Positions 1-10,381 of a stretch of 64,000 nt of DNA are shown in pieces. Position numbers and translations under genes: made by a program. The stretch lies in assembly GCA_024305745.1 (NCBI GenBank), contig JAHRBS010000003.1:1364001-1428000 (forward strand). Reading direction: 5' to 3'. The notes under the pieces were generated by a model, which saw only the letters and a list, made by a program, of their open reading frames with translations, was not told the origin of the DNA and searched no databases. This DNA comes from Polyporus tsugae. Taxonomy: Eukaryota > Basidiomycota > Agaricomycetes > Polyporales > Polyporaceae. Position 1 is the stretch's first letter, and every line of letters begins with the position of its first letter.

Positions 1-1991
1 ACGCTGGCAAGCACCTCTGCCGCAGCTTGGTCGGTCATGCGATCTTGCGGTGTGGGAGAGCTTGGCGCGCCAGCCGCTGCAGGGACACGTTTCCGCCGCT
101 TAATCACGGTCTTCTTCATCGAGTTCGGACGATGAGTGCCGTGAAGCTTGAAATAGAGTCCTATGGTGTGCCAGGTGGGGAGAGAAAGTGGAAGGAAAGC
201 AGAGCGTCAGCAGCAGTTCAACGACGACGAAAGTCTTCCGACAGCAAATTCGACCCGTCCAATGCCATCACGCCAGGAAAGAACAACATATGCCGCACCC
301 ACGACCACCGCCTCGGGCCTCGTCAACCGCTGGTCCTGTCGCTGGCACCCACGAAAAGATATATGACCATAAACCCCAACCAATGGGAGATCAGCGACGT
401 AACGGTTATCTGATAAGATGTCACCGGATTGATAAACGAGGGTAAATCATATCTGGTCTCTCCTGGGACAGACGCCCATGAGACGCACGGCGACAAAGGA
501 CACCACGCCCTCTCCGTGTTGAAGGCAGGGCACAGATGGCAGATGGGGACAAAGGGCAAGGACTGAGAACACGTACCACAAGCATTGCAGATATTGTTCC
601 CGACATCGTCTCGCCTCCACAACGGGGTCGTGCTGGTCCCACAGTTCGCACAACTGAGTGCACCGACCTGGCTTCGTACCCTCGACCGATTGTTGCCGCC
701 ACCAGGAGTCTGGGAGCTGATAACCGGCGACGACTCGGCGCCCGATGTCTCCGCGCCACCCTGTTCAGGGCCAGCTGCAACTGGATCCGCCTTCTGTACC
801 GAAGCCTGCCCATTCGCCGGCTCGATCGCGCCTGCTTGGATAGCATTGTTATAAGTGGGACATCCATTGCAAGCGGACGTGCCTCCAGTGCCATCACAAC
901 GACCGTCGCCCGGGCAAGTGCCGCCCGGGTGCTTCTGGGCTGCTCGAGACGCTTCGGCCGACTGGTTCTTCGTCTGATGAAGGGCGGGGGAAGCAGCGGG
1001 AGTCGGCATGGTGGGAGGAGAAGATGTCCTACGGTCTTGACTTTGTGCCTGAGCCTGAGCTTGGGATTGAAAAGGGCTAGGTGGGACGGATTGCTTAGCG
1101 TTGGGATGGGTGGCCGACTGAAGCGTCGATGTGCGACCAAGAGAGAGAGGACGAGGAACGTGCTTCGTCCTGTAGTAGAGGCCTGGGGAAGGGGTGATAA
1201 GTCAACGAGGCGATGGGAGGAGCGGCACAACGATATTATCGGCGTGAGCGAAGCAACATGAGCAGGACTGCAGGCCCATCATAGGTTGGATTGACCAGAG
1301 GGAGTGGGCCAAGATGAAGGCGCGAGTGTAACACAAACTCGTGATATCACAACCCCCTAGCAGTATGCGCTCCGTGATAGCATGCAGCAACGCGGCTTGA
1401 ACGAGCGAGGAACGACGTCCTCAAGGCAAAGACAGAAACACGCGCTCGTCACATAGATGCAGCGAGGTATCGATATCATTACCCTCGAGACTACGAGCGA
1501 ACGCGTAGGACACGTGGCGTAGGAGAGTCATCGTCATGTTCCCGGAGCTGAGGAAGATGAAAACGGGAAGCCAAGATAGCTAGGACGGAAATACGTCGAG
1601 TCAAAGATGAGATAGAATGACGCTCACCGCAAGCATTACAGATAGACTTGCCGTCGTCGCCACGCCTCCACTGAGGGGTTGTGACAGTCCCGCAGTTGGT
1701 ACACGCCAACTCGGAGTTAGCGGGTGGATTGTTCTGGTCTGCGACGGGATCGCCGTTGTCACCAACGCGCTCCTTCAAGGCCGGGTCAAGGGGAAACGGG
1801 GAATTGGCGTTCCGACCTTGTATGGTCGGGAGAGGGGCGGGAGCGATGACAGGAGACGCGTCCTCGTCGTTCCTGGAATGATCGGAGGCGGGGGGTGTGT
1901 GTATGTGGCCGTTGAACTGTACCCTAGACATAGGTGAGAGTGCGCTATTGTGCATGTTCACCACGGGCGATTCGAGGACGACCGGAGCCAT
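1..1991 (-). CDS. Iron-responsive GATA factor (SRE/Fep1/Urbs1 type), 3' end outside window
   Basis: Predicted transcription factor that represses siderophore and iron-uptake genes when iron is plentiful. Exons read 1991-1628, 1182-577 and 160-1 (open at the left edge), about 376 residues visible. Seen directly: a first GATA finger (Cys97, Cys100, Cys118, Cys121; TTPQWRR), a cysteine cluster C211-x5-C217-x8-C226-x2-C229, and a second finger (Cys299, Cys302, Cys320, Cys323; TTPLWRR). Two fingers flanking a C-x5-C-x8-C-x2-C block is the family hallmark; in Fep1 and SRE the block binds iron or Fe-S. After finger 2 comes a basic tail ([10 protein letters not shown]). Both introns (1627-1183, 445 bases; 576-161, 416 bases) interrupt the two fingers at the same place, just after CNAC-G, and are far longer than other introns here. 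Finger 1 has Gln where Leu is usual. Family assignment is strong; DNA targets are inferred. The start is the ATG at 1991, with no better upstream ATG in frame. Confidence 0.9.
406..416. promoter_or_regulatory. Palindromic GATA site inside intron 2 of the GATA factor
   Basis: The sequence TTATCTGATAA contains the siderophore-regulator consensus ATCWGATAA on both strands (408-416 on +, 406-414 on -). It lies inside the 416-base second intron of the two-finger GATA gene. A role in autoregulation is inference. Confidence 0.45.
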
Positions 1992-2309
1992 TATAAAGGA
2001 AGAGATTAAGTGAGAGTATTGTTGCGGAGAAGGGATTAGTCAGGCAAGACTTGAGTATTATGGAAGACGTGAACGTGGGGGGGGAGTTGAACCAGGGAGC
2101 GTTGTCGAAAGGGCCGTCCGGACGGAGGGGACAGAGGACGACGATGGCGGTGAGGTGGAGATGCGAGACTCGGCGTCGGGGAGAGCGATGAAGGTAAAGA
2201 GGCAAAAAGTCAAGAGCGGGACGAGTCTTGATAAAAAGGCTGATAACGCGCAATCGAGACCCGCCGTCCAATCACCGCCTGCCCATTTGGCCCACTCCCA
2301 GCCGGCGTC

Positions 2310-2342
2310 TATCACTACCCTCTTATCCCGTTATCTTATCAA
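2310..2342 (-). promoter_or_regulatory. Cluster of four GATA motifs upstream of the GATA factor
   Basis: Four TATC cores (GATA on the minus strand) fall within about 31 bases at 2310, 2324, 2332 and 2337, the last two as AGATAA and TGATAAG. They lie about 320-350 bases upstream of the GATA-factor ATG in its own orientation, a sensible place for autoregulation by a GATA protein. Occupancy is inferred only. Confidence 0.4.
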
Positions 2343-2984
2343 CCGGCGTTAACTTTGTTTCTTATTGCGTTCCCGATATCCGGTCTACTGTACCACCTGC
2401 ACAGTGCACCACCCACCTCTCCCCGCTCTGCGAGATATCCCAAACTCTCTGTGGTCTATGCCTATTTGCGAGCCAATATGCAGCCGCCCGGTGTGCTCGT
2501 GAGAGGGTCCTAGCGTGTAAGCTCCGACTGGGAAGCGAGGGTCACCCCCTCAGCTGAGACAGATCTCATCTCCGCCACGTTCCTCGCCTGGTACATCCGC
2601 GTCCGAGTATGGGTATAGCCTCACACCACTCATCTTCTCGTCCTCTGCTTACCGTACACCCGCAGCGACTCTCCTGGCCGCCATCGTTGGTCTGCTATCA
2701 TGATTCAACGTTGTGAACAGTCAGCCAGCTCAGGCACAAGCTTTGCGAATGCTAGCGCTGTGAACGATCTGCCTTCGGACCCAGGACACACGTCGCACGT
2801 TGGGAGGCTGGCCGATATTATTATTCCTCCATTTCCCCACATCATGACGAAAGCCGCGCGATCACCCACATGCGAGTCCAGACCCTGGCGACCCGACACC
2901 ATGGAAGCAATTTCGAGCAGCGTAGATCGGCGGCTTTAACTTTTCCAGCGTTCCCCGAGCGTTCTCCTTGTGACGGACTCTGAC

Positions 2985-3038
2985 AGATAACGACAACCAC
3001 GAGCCGGATAAGTTCAGAGATAAGTCACAGATTTATCT
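2985..3038. promoter_or_regulatory. Second cluster of four GATA motifs
   Basis: AGATAA (2985-2990), GGATAAG (3006-3012), AGATAAG (3018-3024) and TTATCT (3033-3038) occur in 54 bases, roughly 1 kb upstream of the GATA-factor start. The density is above chance for a GC-rich genome, but function is unproven. Confidence 0.35.
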
Positions 3039-4790
3039 CTGTCTCTCTTCGTCTTCCCCGAGAGCGTATTGCTATTTGTCGTGACGATGCAGTCCGCCTC
3101 ACTAATTAATACGTATGCAAGGAGGAACAGATCAAGCCACCACGAAGACTGGCACCCGCGATCATCCGCCACGTCGACTTTGCATGGGCATTGGCGAGTC
3201 ATTGGTCACTTCTCCAGGTGAAATCCAAACGCGGAACCGTCTAAGTCACTCGCATATCAGGTTACAGGCGGCGAACGCGTCGTTCACAGGTTGGGGACCG
3301 GTACGGCATCGCGACTCTGCCGCTACTATCGGGCGGAATCATCCTACGTTTCCTCAAGTTGTTGAATGTCGATTGGATGTCGATGCGTCAAATGCAGTCT
3401 GTGTTTGATATGCCAGTATTAATGAGTGCAACCAGGTGCTGTAGGGAGGACGTATTGCAGCTGTACAGGACGTGCGTATGGTGGTGGGATGATCGTAACC
3501 ACATGCGCCATGAGACTGTTATCGGTGTGGTCGTACGTGTTAACGACATCCAGGCCACTTGGCAGTATACGTATATGGTATCCGACGAGTCTGCTGCCCA
3601 GTCCTGACCTTGGCCATAGCCAAGCTGAAGCCTGCCGACCAGGTCAAGGCGCGCTGCGCAGACTGCGGAAAAACTTACGGAGTGCAGAAGGTTGCGCATA
3701 CATAGCGGCTGTAGATAGGTAACATCCAGGCGCGTCAAGATACGCCACGAGACAGCACAAAACCAACCTTAACGGTACTCGCATTGAACGTGCAACGAGA
3801 AAAAGTACACAATCACCGACGGAACCTCTTTACGAAGCTGATCGATTGTTAGCGATTTTGTCAATGGTCATGCTTGAAGCTCGGTGGCGCGTCGGTTTAA
3901 CACCGCAGCTTGCGAGGATCGCGAACAAAGGCAGGGCTAAACCGGCTCGAAGGGGTGTCCATGGTGCGTCACGCAACCCTGACTGCGTCGATGAACAAAC
4001 CAAGGGTCGTTCCAGTAACAGGAGACTTCCTGACCCCGCCACGACGGGGTCGGAAGGACGTGCACGATTGCAACTTGAAGGGCTCTTGCTAAAGCAGGTC
4101 AAAGTGAGGTTTGAGTAACGCAATGCCATGCTGGGTGGTTAAATGGGGAGTGATACTGCCTGACTTCTGTGCTTGTCATGTTGCGCAAGTCCCTTTGATG
4201 GCTAATCCCCGCTTTGCGGCCCCATGCTCAGTAAGAAGGGGTCCACTGGAAGGTCCCAATGTTGATATTCCTTCTACATACTCACCTGCGACTTGATCAT
4301 GCATGATCGATATCCTGATGATGTCTTCCGTTTGACACCCTGAGATGAGGCATGACTGATATGCAGTCGTGTGGAGCTGAACCGTATTATGGCAACTTCA
4401 GTCCTGGAGCTATGAGTTCTTGAATTTGTGTTAGAAGCCCTTGATAAGGAAGTTACTGAACTTAACACTCACCTGTCCGACCTGACATGACTGAGCTTGT
4501 TACGTTGCTGCATATTCAACAAGTGAGTGGCCCAGCGGTTGGAAGCGGTAAAAACAGGCATGCAGTCCTGTCTACGCATTTCGGTGGTCATCCTGTCGCA
4601 TCGAAGACAAGGACGGCCCCATTCACGAGGAAAACCTGAAGAGGGCGGACTCCAATCGGAACGCCTCGAGCTCGAGCGTCTTACGCCCAACGCGCGTCTA
4701 AGCCACGTGGCGGCAATTGCGGTGGCTTCTGGGCGATAGAGGCGATTTTGCACAAGACATCCGACCCGGCCTCCTCAAGCTTAAGACAAA

Positions 4791-5626
4791 ATGGTGAGTC
4801 CATGCCCGTATGATGCACGCCAGGAGGACGTCCGGGACCTAAGGACGCACATACGCGTTTGAACGGAGCGAAATGGGGAAGTTGGGGGGATGGATTGGAT
4901 GGACTATGTTCGGATGACGCTCCATTGGCCTGTCGTCCCTGTTCCATGGCGTGCTACCTCGTATGCCCCTCCGGATGACCGTTCGTACTAAACATATTCG
5001 CTTTCTTCATAGACGAAAGGTTAGTGCGCGGTGGATCGGAGGATATTCAAGGCGATGGGACTGATCTTTATATTTCTTGCCTGACGGTACATAGGTACCA
5101 CCTCCTTCGGGTGAGTTGATCCACACCTTCCTTCCATGGGTTGGGGCTCATCATTTCCTACGATTCACAGTAAGCGGCACACCAAGTCCCACACTCTCTG
5201 CAGGCGGTGTGGCAACCGCGCCTTCCACAAGCAGCACAAGGGTGCGTATTCCGTCCTCCGTCCTGTCGATGTGTTGCATTCTTCCCCTCTCCAGTCTCAC
5301 TTTCCCCATATCCCCCCTTGCCGACACTAGTTTCTCTCTCAGGATATGCTGATTGACTGGCTCTGTCCCAGACTGCGCACAGTGCGGCTACCCCAGCGCG
5401 AAGCTCCGGTCTTTCGAGTGGGGTCAGAAGGCTAAGCGCCGAAAGACCACTGGCACTGGCCGTATGCGCTACCTGAAGACTGTATCAAGGCGGTTCAAGA
5501 ACGGATTCAGGCGCGTTGGAGCCCCTTCGATGACTCGATGTTTGCGGACACTGAGGGTTTTTTTCGCGGTATTTCAGGGAGAACACGCGTGCCGTCAAGC
5601 GGACCAAGAAGACGACGGAGGCATGA
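4791..5626 (+). CDS. RPL37: 60S ribosomal protein eL37
   Basis: Small zinc-binding protein of the large ribosomal subunit. Exons 4791-4793 (only the ATG), 5013-5019, 5095-5110, 5171-5241, 5372-5510 and 5578-5626 give 94 residues, the usual family size. It starts [19 protein letters not shown], carries the CRRCG and CAQCG zinc-ligand pairs, and ends in a basic Lys/Thr tail. Splitting the ATG from the rest and having five introns in a 94-codon gene is typical of intron-rich basidiomycete ribosomal protein genes. Intron 5 (5511-5577, 67 bases) begins with GC instead of GT: the join TTCAG + GGAGAAC restores the expected [10 protein letters not shown], whereas reading through loses the conserved tail. 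The residue at the exon 4/5 join reads Asp. Confidence 0.96.
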
Positions 5627-6174
5627 TCATTTGCATAGGACACCCCCCTACGATCGACTGTACTGCACGAGCTGGTGGCTCATCTTCGTCTCGCATCGCA
5701 ACCCCTCCGTATATGCCTTGCCCCCTGTATACTGCTACACAAGAACTGGGCACGAGCTGTCACCCACGCAAAATACATGAGCTATGCCATGCCCGCTTTC
5801 TATCCATGTATCTTGAATCTCTGCCGCCCATCAATTCAAGCGGCGTCCCGAGCGTATGAAACAAGAAGTTCTACATGTTCCTGTTCCTAAGTATGCCATG
5901 CCCAACGTGCGATAAAAGCTGTGTACTATGAACGAGGGCCGAGCAGAACCTATTGCGGATAAGCACTCGTCCAGGGAAGGCCCTGGCCGGCGGTAAGCCT
6001 ACGTCCCAGACCCCACAACGACCGACAACGAGTGCGGCCGGGAACAGGCGAATTTGCATCAGGATTCAGGACCCAACGCTGGGACGGTCGTCCGCGTTAG
6101 CCCGCTCCTGAGGCTCAAGCTTGGTCCTCCTGCTTCTCATGAAGGACCGATTGTGGTATGGCAACAGGAATGTC
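5627..6174. other. Intergenic between two convergent genes
   Basis: 548 bases between the stops of eL37 (+) and the HAUS6-like gene (-). Presumably both 3' UTRs; no gene or repeat is seen. Confidence 0.6.
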
Positions 6175-9084
6175 TCATTCCCAATCCGACATGTCACCTT
6201 CCACTTGGTCCTCTTCCAGGAGCTGAACTGAGACGTTCCCCTGGTGTCCGGCATGGAGCAGAATGTCCGCGAGGGTCATACTGTTCCCCTCGTACGGCAC
6301 GTCGTCCTCACCCTCCGAGTCGGGGCTAGCCCGAGGCTCGTCCTCGTCTCCAGTTGCATCTCCGCGGAACGAAGGCTTGCTGGTAGGGGTTGCATCGTCC
6401 TCTTCCGGCGCGGCCTCGAGACCCCCAAGACCGAGGCCGGGGAGGCGAGGCATGCGCACGCGTTCGTACTTGTCGATGTCGAACGACTGCCGCGGGGCGG
6501 ACTGCTTGAGCGTCGAGAGCAGCGTCCCGCGCGTACCGGGCCCCTGCCCCTTTCCCGGGGTGCGCCGCGGTGTGCGGAAGGGCGTCCGCGGGCCTGCGTG
6601 CCCAGTGGGGCCTTCGGTGTACATATGCATCATGTCAGACGCAGCACCGATGTCGTCTTCCTCTGAAGGATCCGAGCGGTCTTCGACGGACTCTACGATC
6701 TGCGTATGGGACCAGAGAAGATCAGTCGATAGGAATTGGTGTTGGTGCTAGGTACGCACACGAAGGATATCCGCATCCTCACCGCGGCCGAACATCGTCG
6801 ACCGCCGTGTCTGCGCAGCGGACGCACGGCGCGACAGCCGGCGCGCCTTCATTGCCGCAGCCGTCGAGTCGCCTTGGACAGTCCGTCCCGTACCCGACGG
6901 GACACGCTGCGGTGGTGGCATCCGACCATCCGCCGCTCGTACCTGCCGCATTGGTTTGACCTTGCCTGAAGGCCCAGGTAGGGTGCTGCCCGTCACAGCC
7001 CCACCGTGGTGGTTAGCTTTCGGCACTGGCCCGCGAGCTATCGGCTGGCGAAGGCGTGAAGCCCGACCAGCAGCTGGGGGTTTGGCCGAGCGTGGTTCTG
7101 GCTCTGGCTCTGGCTCTGGCTCTGGCTCGGAGTCGGAGGCTAGGAGGTGCTCCGCGGTGAAGGGAGGGAGGAGGGTCGTGCGGATGTATGCGATGCGGTC
7201 TTCGATCACGGTCTCGGACGGGGCTGTACTATCGAGGGAGAAGCGCGCTAACATGGGCGCATCGGGGACCTTCTAGTGAAGCACGAAAAGTATCATGAGC
7301 ACGACGGAGATGGTGATCGAATAGGCGACATGGGGGACCCTTGTAACAGTCCGATAATAACGATGCCTTACCTTGAAGTCGATGAATTTGCCGCCCCTCC
7401 TGTCCCACAAGCTGACGTCGAGCTGTAGACCATCATTTCCCTTCACTGGTGCCTTCTTCCTGGATGAAATTGACGGGCGTGGCGCTTCTTCAGTCTTGGC
7501 CCTCTGCAGACGCTGCTGGAGCTGGGCGTGTATGCTCCGTGCACCGATTAACGCGTCCTGGAGCGACGCGTGCACCTTCTCGATGGCCGCTAAGCGTTCG
7601 GATATTGAGTGAGGCGTCGAGGGTCTAGCGCCTTCGTCTTGCCAGTCACCGCCCTGGGAGTGTAACGGCCGGGGCGGCGCAAAGAGCGGCAGACGAAGCG
7701 AGTGTAGGTGGGCAGGGTGATGAGCTGCTGCAATTGGCAGCGGGGGAGGTGTTTCAGGATTAGCCTGGACTCGCGGAGCGGAAGTGAGAGGGCAAGACGT
7801 GAGCAAGGATGCCGGGCGGAAGGCATGCGGGTCATTATTAGAGCGCATATACCCACCTGAGGCTGAGAATCTGGCAGAGTGAAGCCCGATTTGGATTCCG
7901 AGCTGACGTCTTCCCTGTTGGCGGAATCAGCTGCCGTGGACGTCGATGCTTCGAGCAGGCCAGCAAGGGCCGTGACGAGACGCAGGGCTGACCGGCCATC
8001 GTCGCCCTGCCAGGATCTACGCAGGAGATCCTGATGGCGGGAATCTCGCAGGGCGAGAAGCCTATCTGTCGTCAGGCCGTCGTATTTCGAGGACGCCGCG
8101 AGCTTGGGATCCGCTATCCGCGCCTGCAAAACACGATAACCACGCACTCAGCACTACTGCTCGATGCATGCATGCATAAAAATAGTGAACGGCCACTCAC
8201 GCGAATGACAGCCAGATCGGCCTGCCTCTGTACGAGGAGCGCCGCCGAGCGTTCCCATTCGAATCGCGCGTTCTGTGCCACTGCCAACTGCGTTGTGTAC
8301 GCCGTGGATAGCAAGCCAACATCGCGCTGTACACGAGTGTATCAGTACTCTGCGACGGAGATGAAGAGATGCTCATTCATTTCACACACACCTCACGGTC
8401 CTGGGGGCCAGAAGCACTCGAGCTCGCGGCTGGTGGATACAACGAGGACGACCGTGTCTGAGTCCGCACGGCGTTCTTGAGGATGGCGTGACTGGACAAC
8501 GCCAATATCAGGCGCTCGAAGCTAGAAGGGAGCGGGGAGCAGATCAGCGAGCCGAACCACTGAGCAGTAAGAGCGATTGTGAACCGCACCGCTCGCCGGA
8601 GCACTCCTCCAGGATGGACTTGCGAACCACAACGTCCTTCCACCACCACGCGACAGCTTCGTCTTCGGCCGAGGACGCTGGCTGCTTACCCTTGTGGTCA
8701 GCTAGATGCGCGTGTTTTGTGTGCACGATGGCGTTCCTCAGCCCTTCGAGGTACTTGGCGAGGGCGATCCTGTATGCGGCCGTATCGGACGGCTGGAGGC
8801 ATGGATATGCGGGTAGGATCTAATCCCTCCCATGTCAGCTCGAGAGGCCGCAGTGGAGCACATGGTTGAGAGTAACTGACAGACTTTGCACGCTCCTTGC
8901 TGCCTTCGAGCCTGCCCACAAGGAAGTACGTTATGTCCTCCATCGCTTTGTTTCGCTCGCGCATGCCGCGGGTGCGGTGGAAGAGGTGTTCGTCGTAGCC
9001 TCCCGCATTTTGCAGCGGGTAATTGAGGAGGTGGAGGTGGATGATGATAAGTAGCCCGTTGGGGAGTTTATGTTCAAGTGCCAT
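6175..9084 (-). CDS. HAUS6-like augmin complex subunit
   Basis: Likely the HAUS6/FAM29A subunit of augmin, which recruits gamma-tubulin to existing spindle microtubules for branching nucleation. Eight exons (9084-8881, 8819-8590, 8521-8392, 8326-8201, 8123-7857, 7764-7372, 7272-6760, 6699-6175) give 795 residues; all phases agree. The N-terminal 150 residues match the HAUS6_N pattern: a hydrophobic LLIIIHLHLLNYP start, then AMEDITYFLVGRLEG, a helical stretch around AYRIALAKYLEGLRNAI, and ERFERLILALSSHAILKN. The middle is helical and the C-terminal 350 residues are low-complexity and acidic, with a Pro-Glu repeat encoded by a GGCTCT-type hexanucleotide run near 7095-7125. The family call rests on the N-terminus only; the rest diverges quickly between species. 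Augmin is absent from budding yeasts but present in many filamentous fungi. Confidence 0.75.
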
Positions 9085-10381
9085 TTGAATGGAGTCGGGG
9101 CTGTATCTGCGCGCGATCGGCGTCGATGGAGAAACGAGAAACGTGCTCGACGCGCGTCAACGCGCACCAACGCGATCACATGACTACCTGGGTGGAAGGT
9201 CACTGGCAATGCGATATCGATTCCATTCGTTGTTATGACCCGCCGAACGGGTCGAGGTGTATCTACAACAACATAGAGACATATATAGTAGCCGCTCTCT
9301 AGTAGCCTAGGCTTACAAGAATGCTCCTTCGGATTAGGCAACACCGCCCAAATCAACTCGCTAATCTACATTATGAAAGCCGAAGACGAAGCACAGGAAG
9401 ATTCCTCAACCGCGAAACCGAAAGACACTACCCTCCTGACTGGCGTCTAAGCGAATCCAAAGTAAGTAGAGACTACCGGGGTGCCCAGAGAGAACGTAAG
9501 TAAAGGAGGTGTCGCAACCAACGAGAAATGAACGTGTGCAAATGAAAACCCAGGGTCGCGACGTAATACATTAGGGTGAAGGGGTGGGTGGCAAACTCTA
9601 TGCATGAGGCGGCGCAGGAAGAAGAAAAGAAGATCCGGGGTAACGCTACATGTGCCTGATGCGGGGTAGGGAACACGAAGATCGCTAGAGGTACAGAGCA
9701 ACAACAAAGCAAGAAACGGCGGCGGAGTGCAGAGGGTCAACACGACGAGCGACGAGCGGGGGGGGGGACAACGAACGGAGCGGACAAACGAGCGCGATAA
9801 GCGAGTTACACTCGCCGCTGGTGGCCTAGCAACCTACGACGGTAGCGGTAAAATAAGGACGATGTACAGTAACGAATGTGCGAAAGTGAAGGAGCGTGAA
9901 TGTCCGAATGTTACGGAGGGACTTTGGAGGTGCAGATAGTAGGACGAAGATGCAGCTATGTTGATACAGTGATTTGATGTCGTCGAGAGGGGAGGCGAGG
10001 TGGGAAATGGCCAAAATAGTTTAATATCCTCGTTGAGCAGATGTCGAAGTGTGAGATGGCGGAGTAGATGCTTGCGATGGGATTGGGGGAGGTGCGGACA
10101 GGGCCAGTTACGCCTTTTGCGCTATACCACGACCGCGACCCAGGTCTCATGACCACGACTTGACCTGCGATGGTTTTGAGTAGTCGCGCTCAAATCCTGA
10201 GTAAGGCATCTGGTAGTGTAGTGGCGGCATCGTCGAAATTGGCTGAATACCAGTTTGAGCACAGGAGCTTTATGAGGCCGAACAATACTACTTACTTCCG
10301 GTTCCTTCGCTACGGTGACGGATGAGAAGTCGCCGTGTGATTCAGAGCGGAGAGACTGCCTGGTGCATGAGAAATTGTTAT
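9085..10381. other. Intergenic, 1.3 kb, no gene seen
   Basis: Lies upstream of the HAUS6-like gene and downstream of the DUF6534 gene, both on the minus strand. Contains only short unsupported open frames, a G-run near 9758-9767 and AT-richer stretches; probably promoter plus 3' UTR. Confidence 0.55.

Larger units (their letters stand above)
1992..4790. other. Intergenic, 2.8 kb, no supported gene
   Basis: Upstream of the GATA factor (reading left) and of eL37 (reading right). Short open frames on both strands lack family resemblance and consistent splicing. It holds two clusters of GATA motifs (listed separately) and a bulged hairpin at 4027-4056 (GACCCCG / CGGGGTC stem). Confidence 0.6.

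Noticed and set aside
1202..1390. Minus-strand open frame between the first two GATA-factor exons
   Set aside because: Lies wholly inside the 445-base first intron and would break the finger 1 continuation [11 protein letters not shown].
3615..3700. Short plus-strand reading with CADCGKTYG resembling a zinc knuckle
   Set aside because: Only about 28 codons, no start, and no splice partners; most likely chance.
4469..4753. Minus-strand open frame containing CLRC and ending at a GTGAGT donor, with a second exon-like frame at 4274-4440
   Set aside because: It sits directly upstream of the certain eL37 start on the opposite strand, has no recognisable family, and no third segment could be joined.
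7090..7130. GGCTCT-type hexanucleotide run
   Set aside because: Not an independent repeat locus; it encodes the Glu-Pro stretch of the HAUS6-like protein and is noted there.
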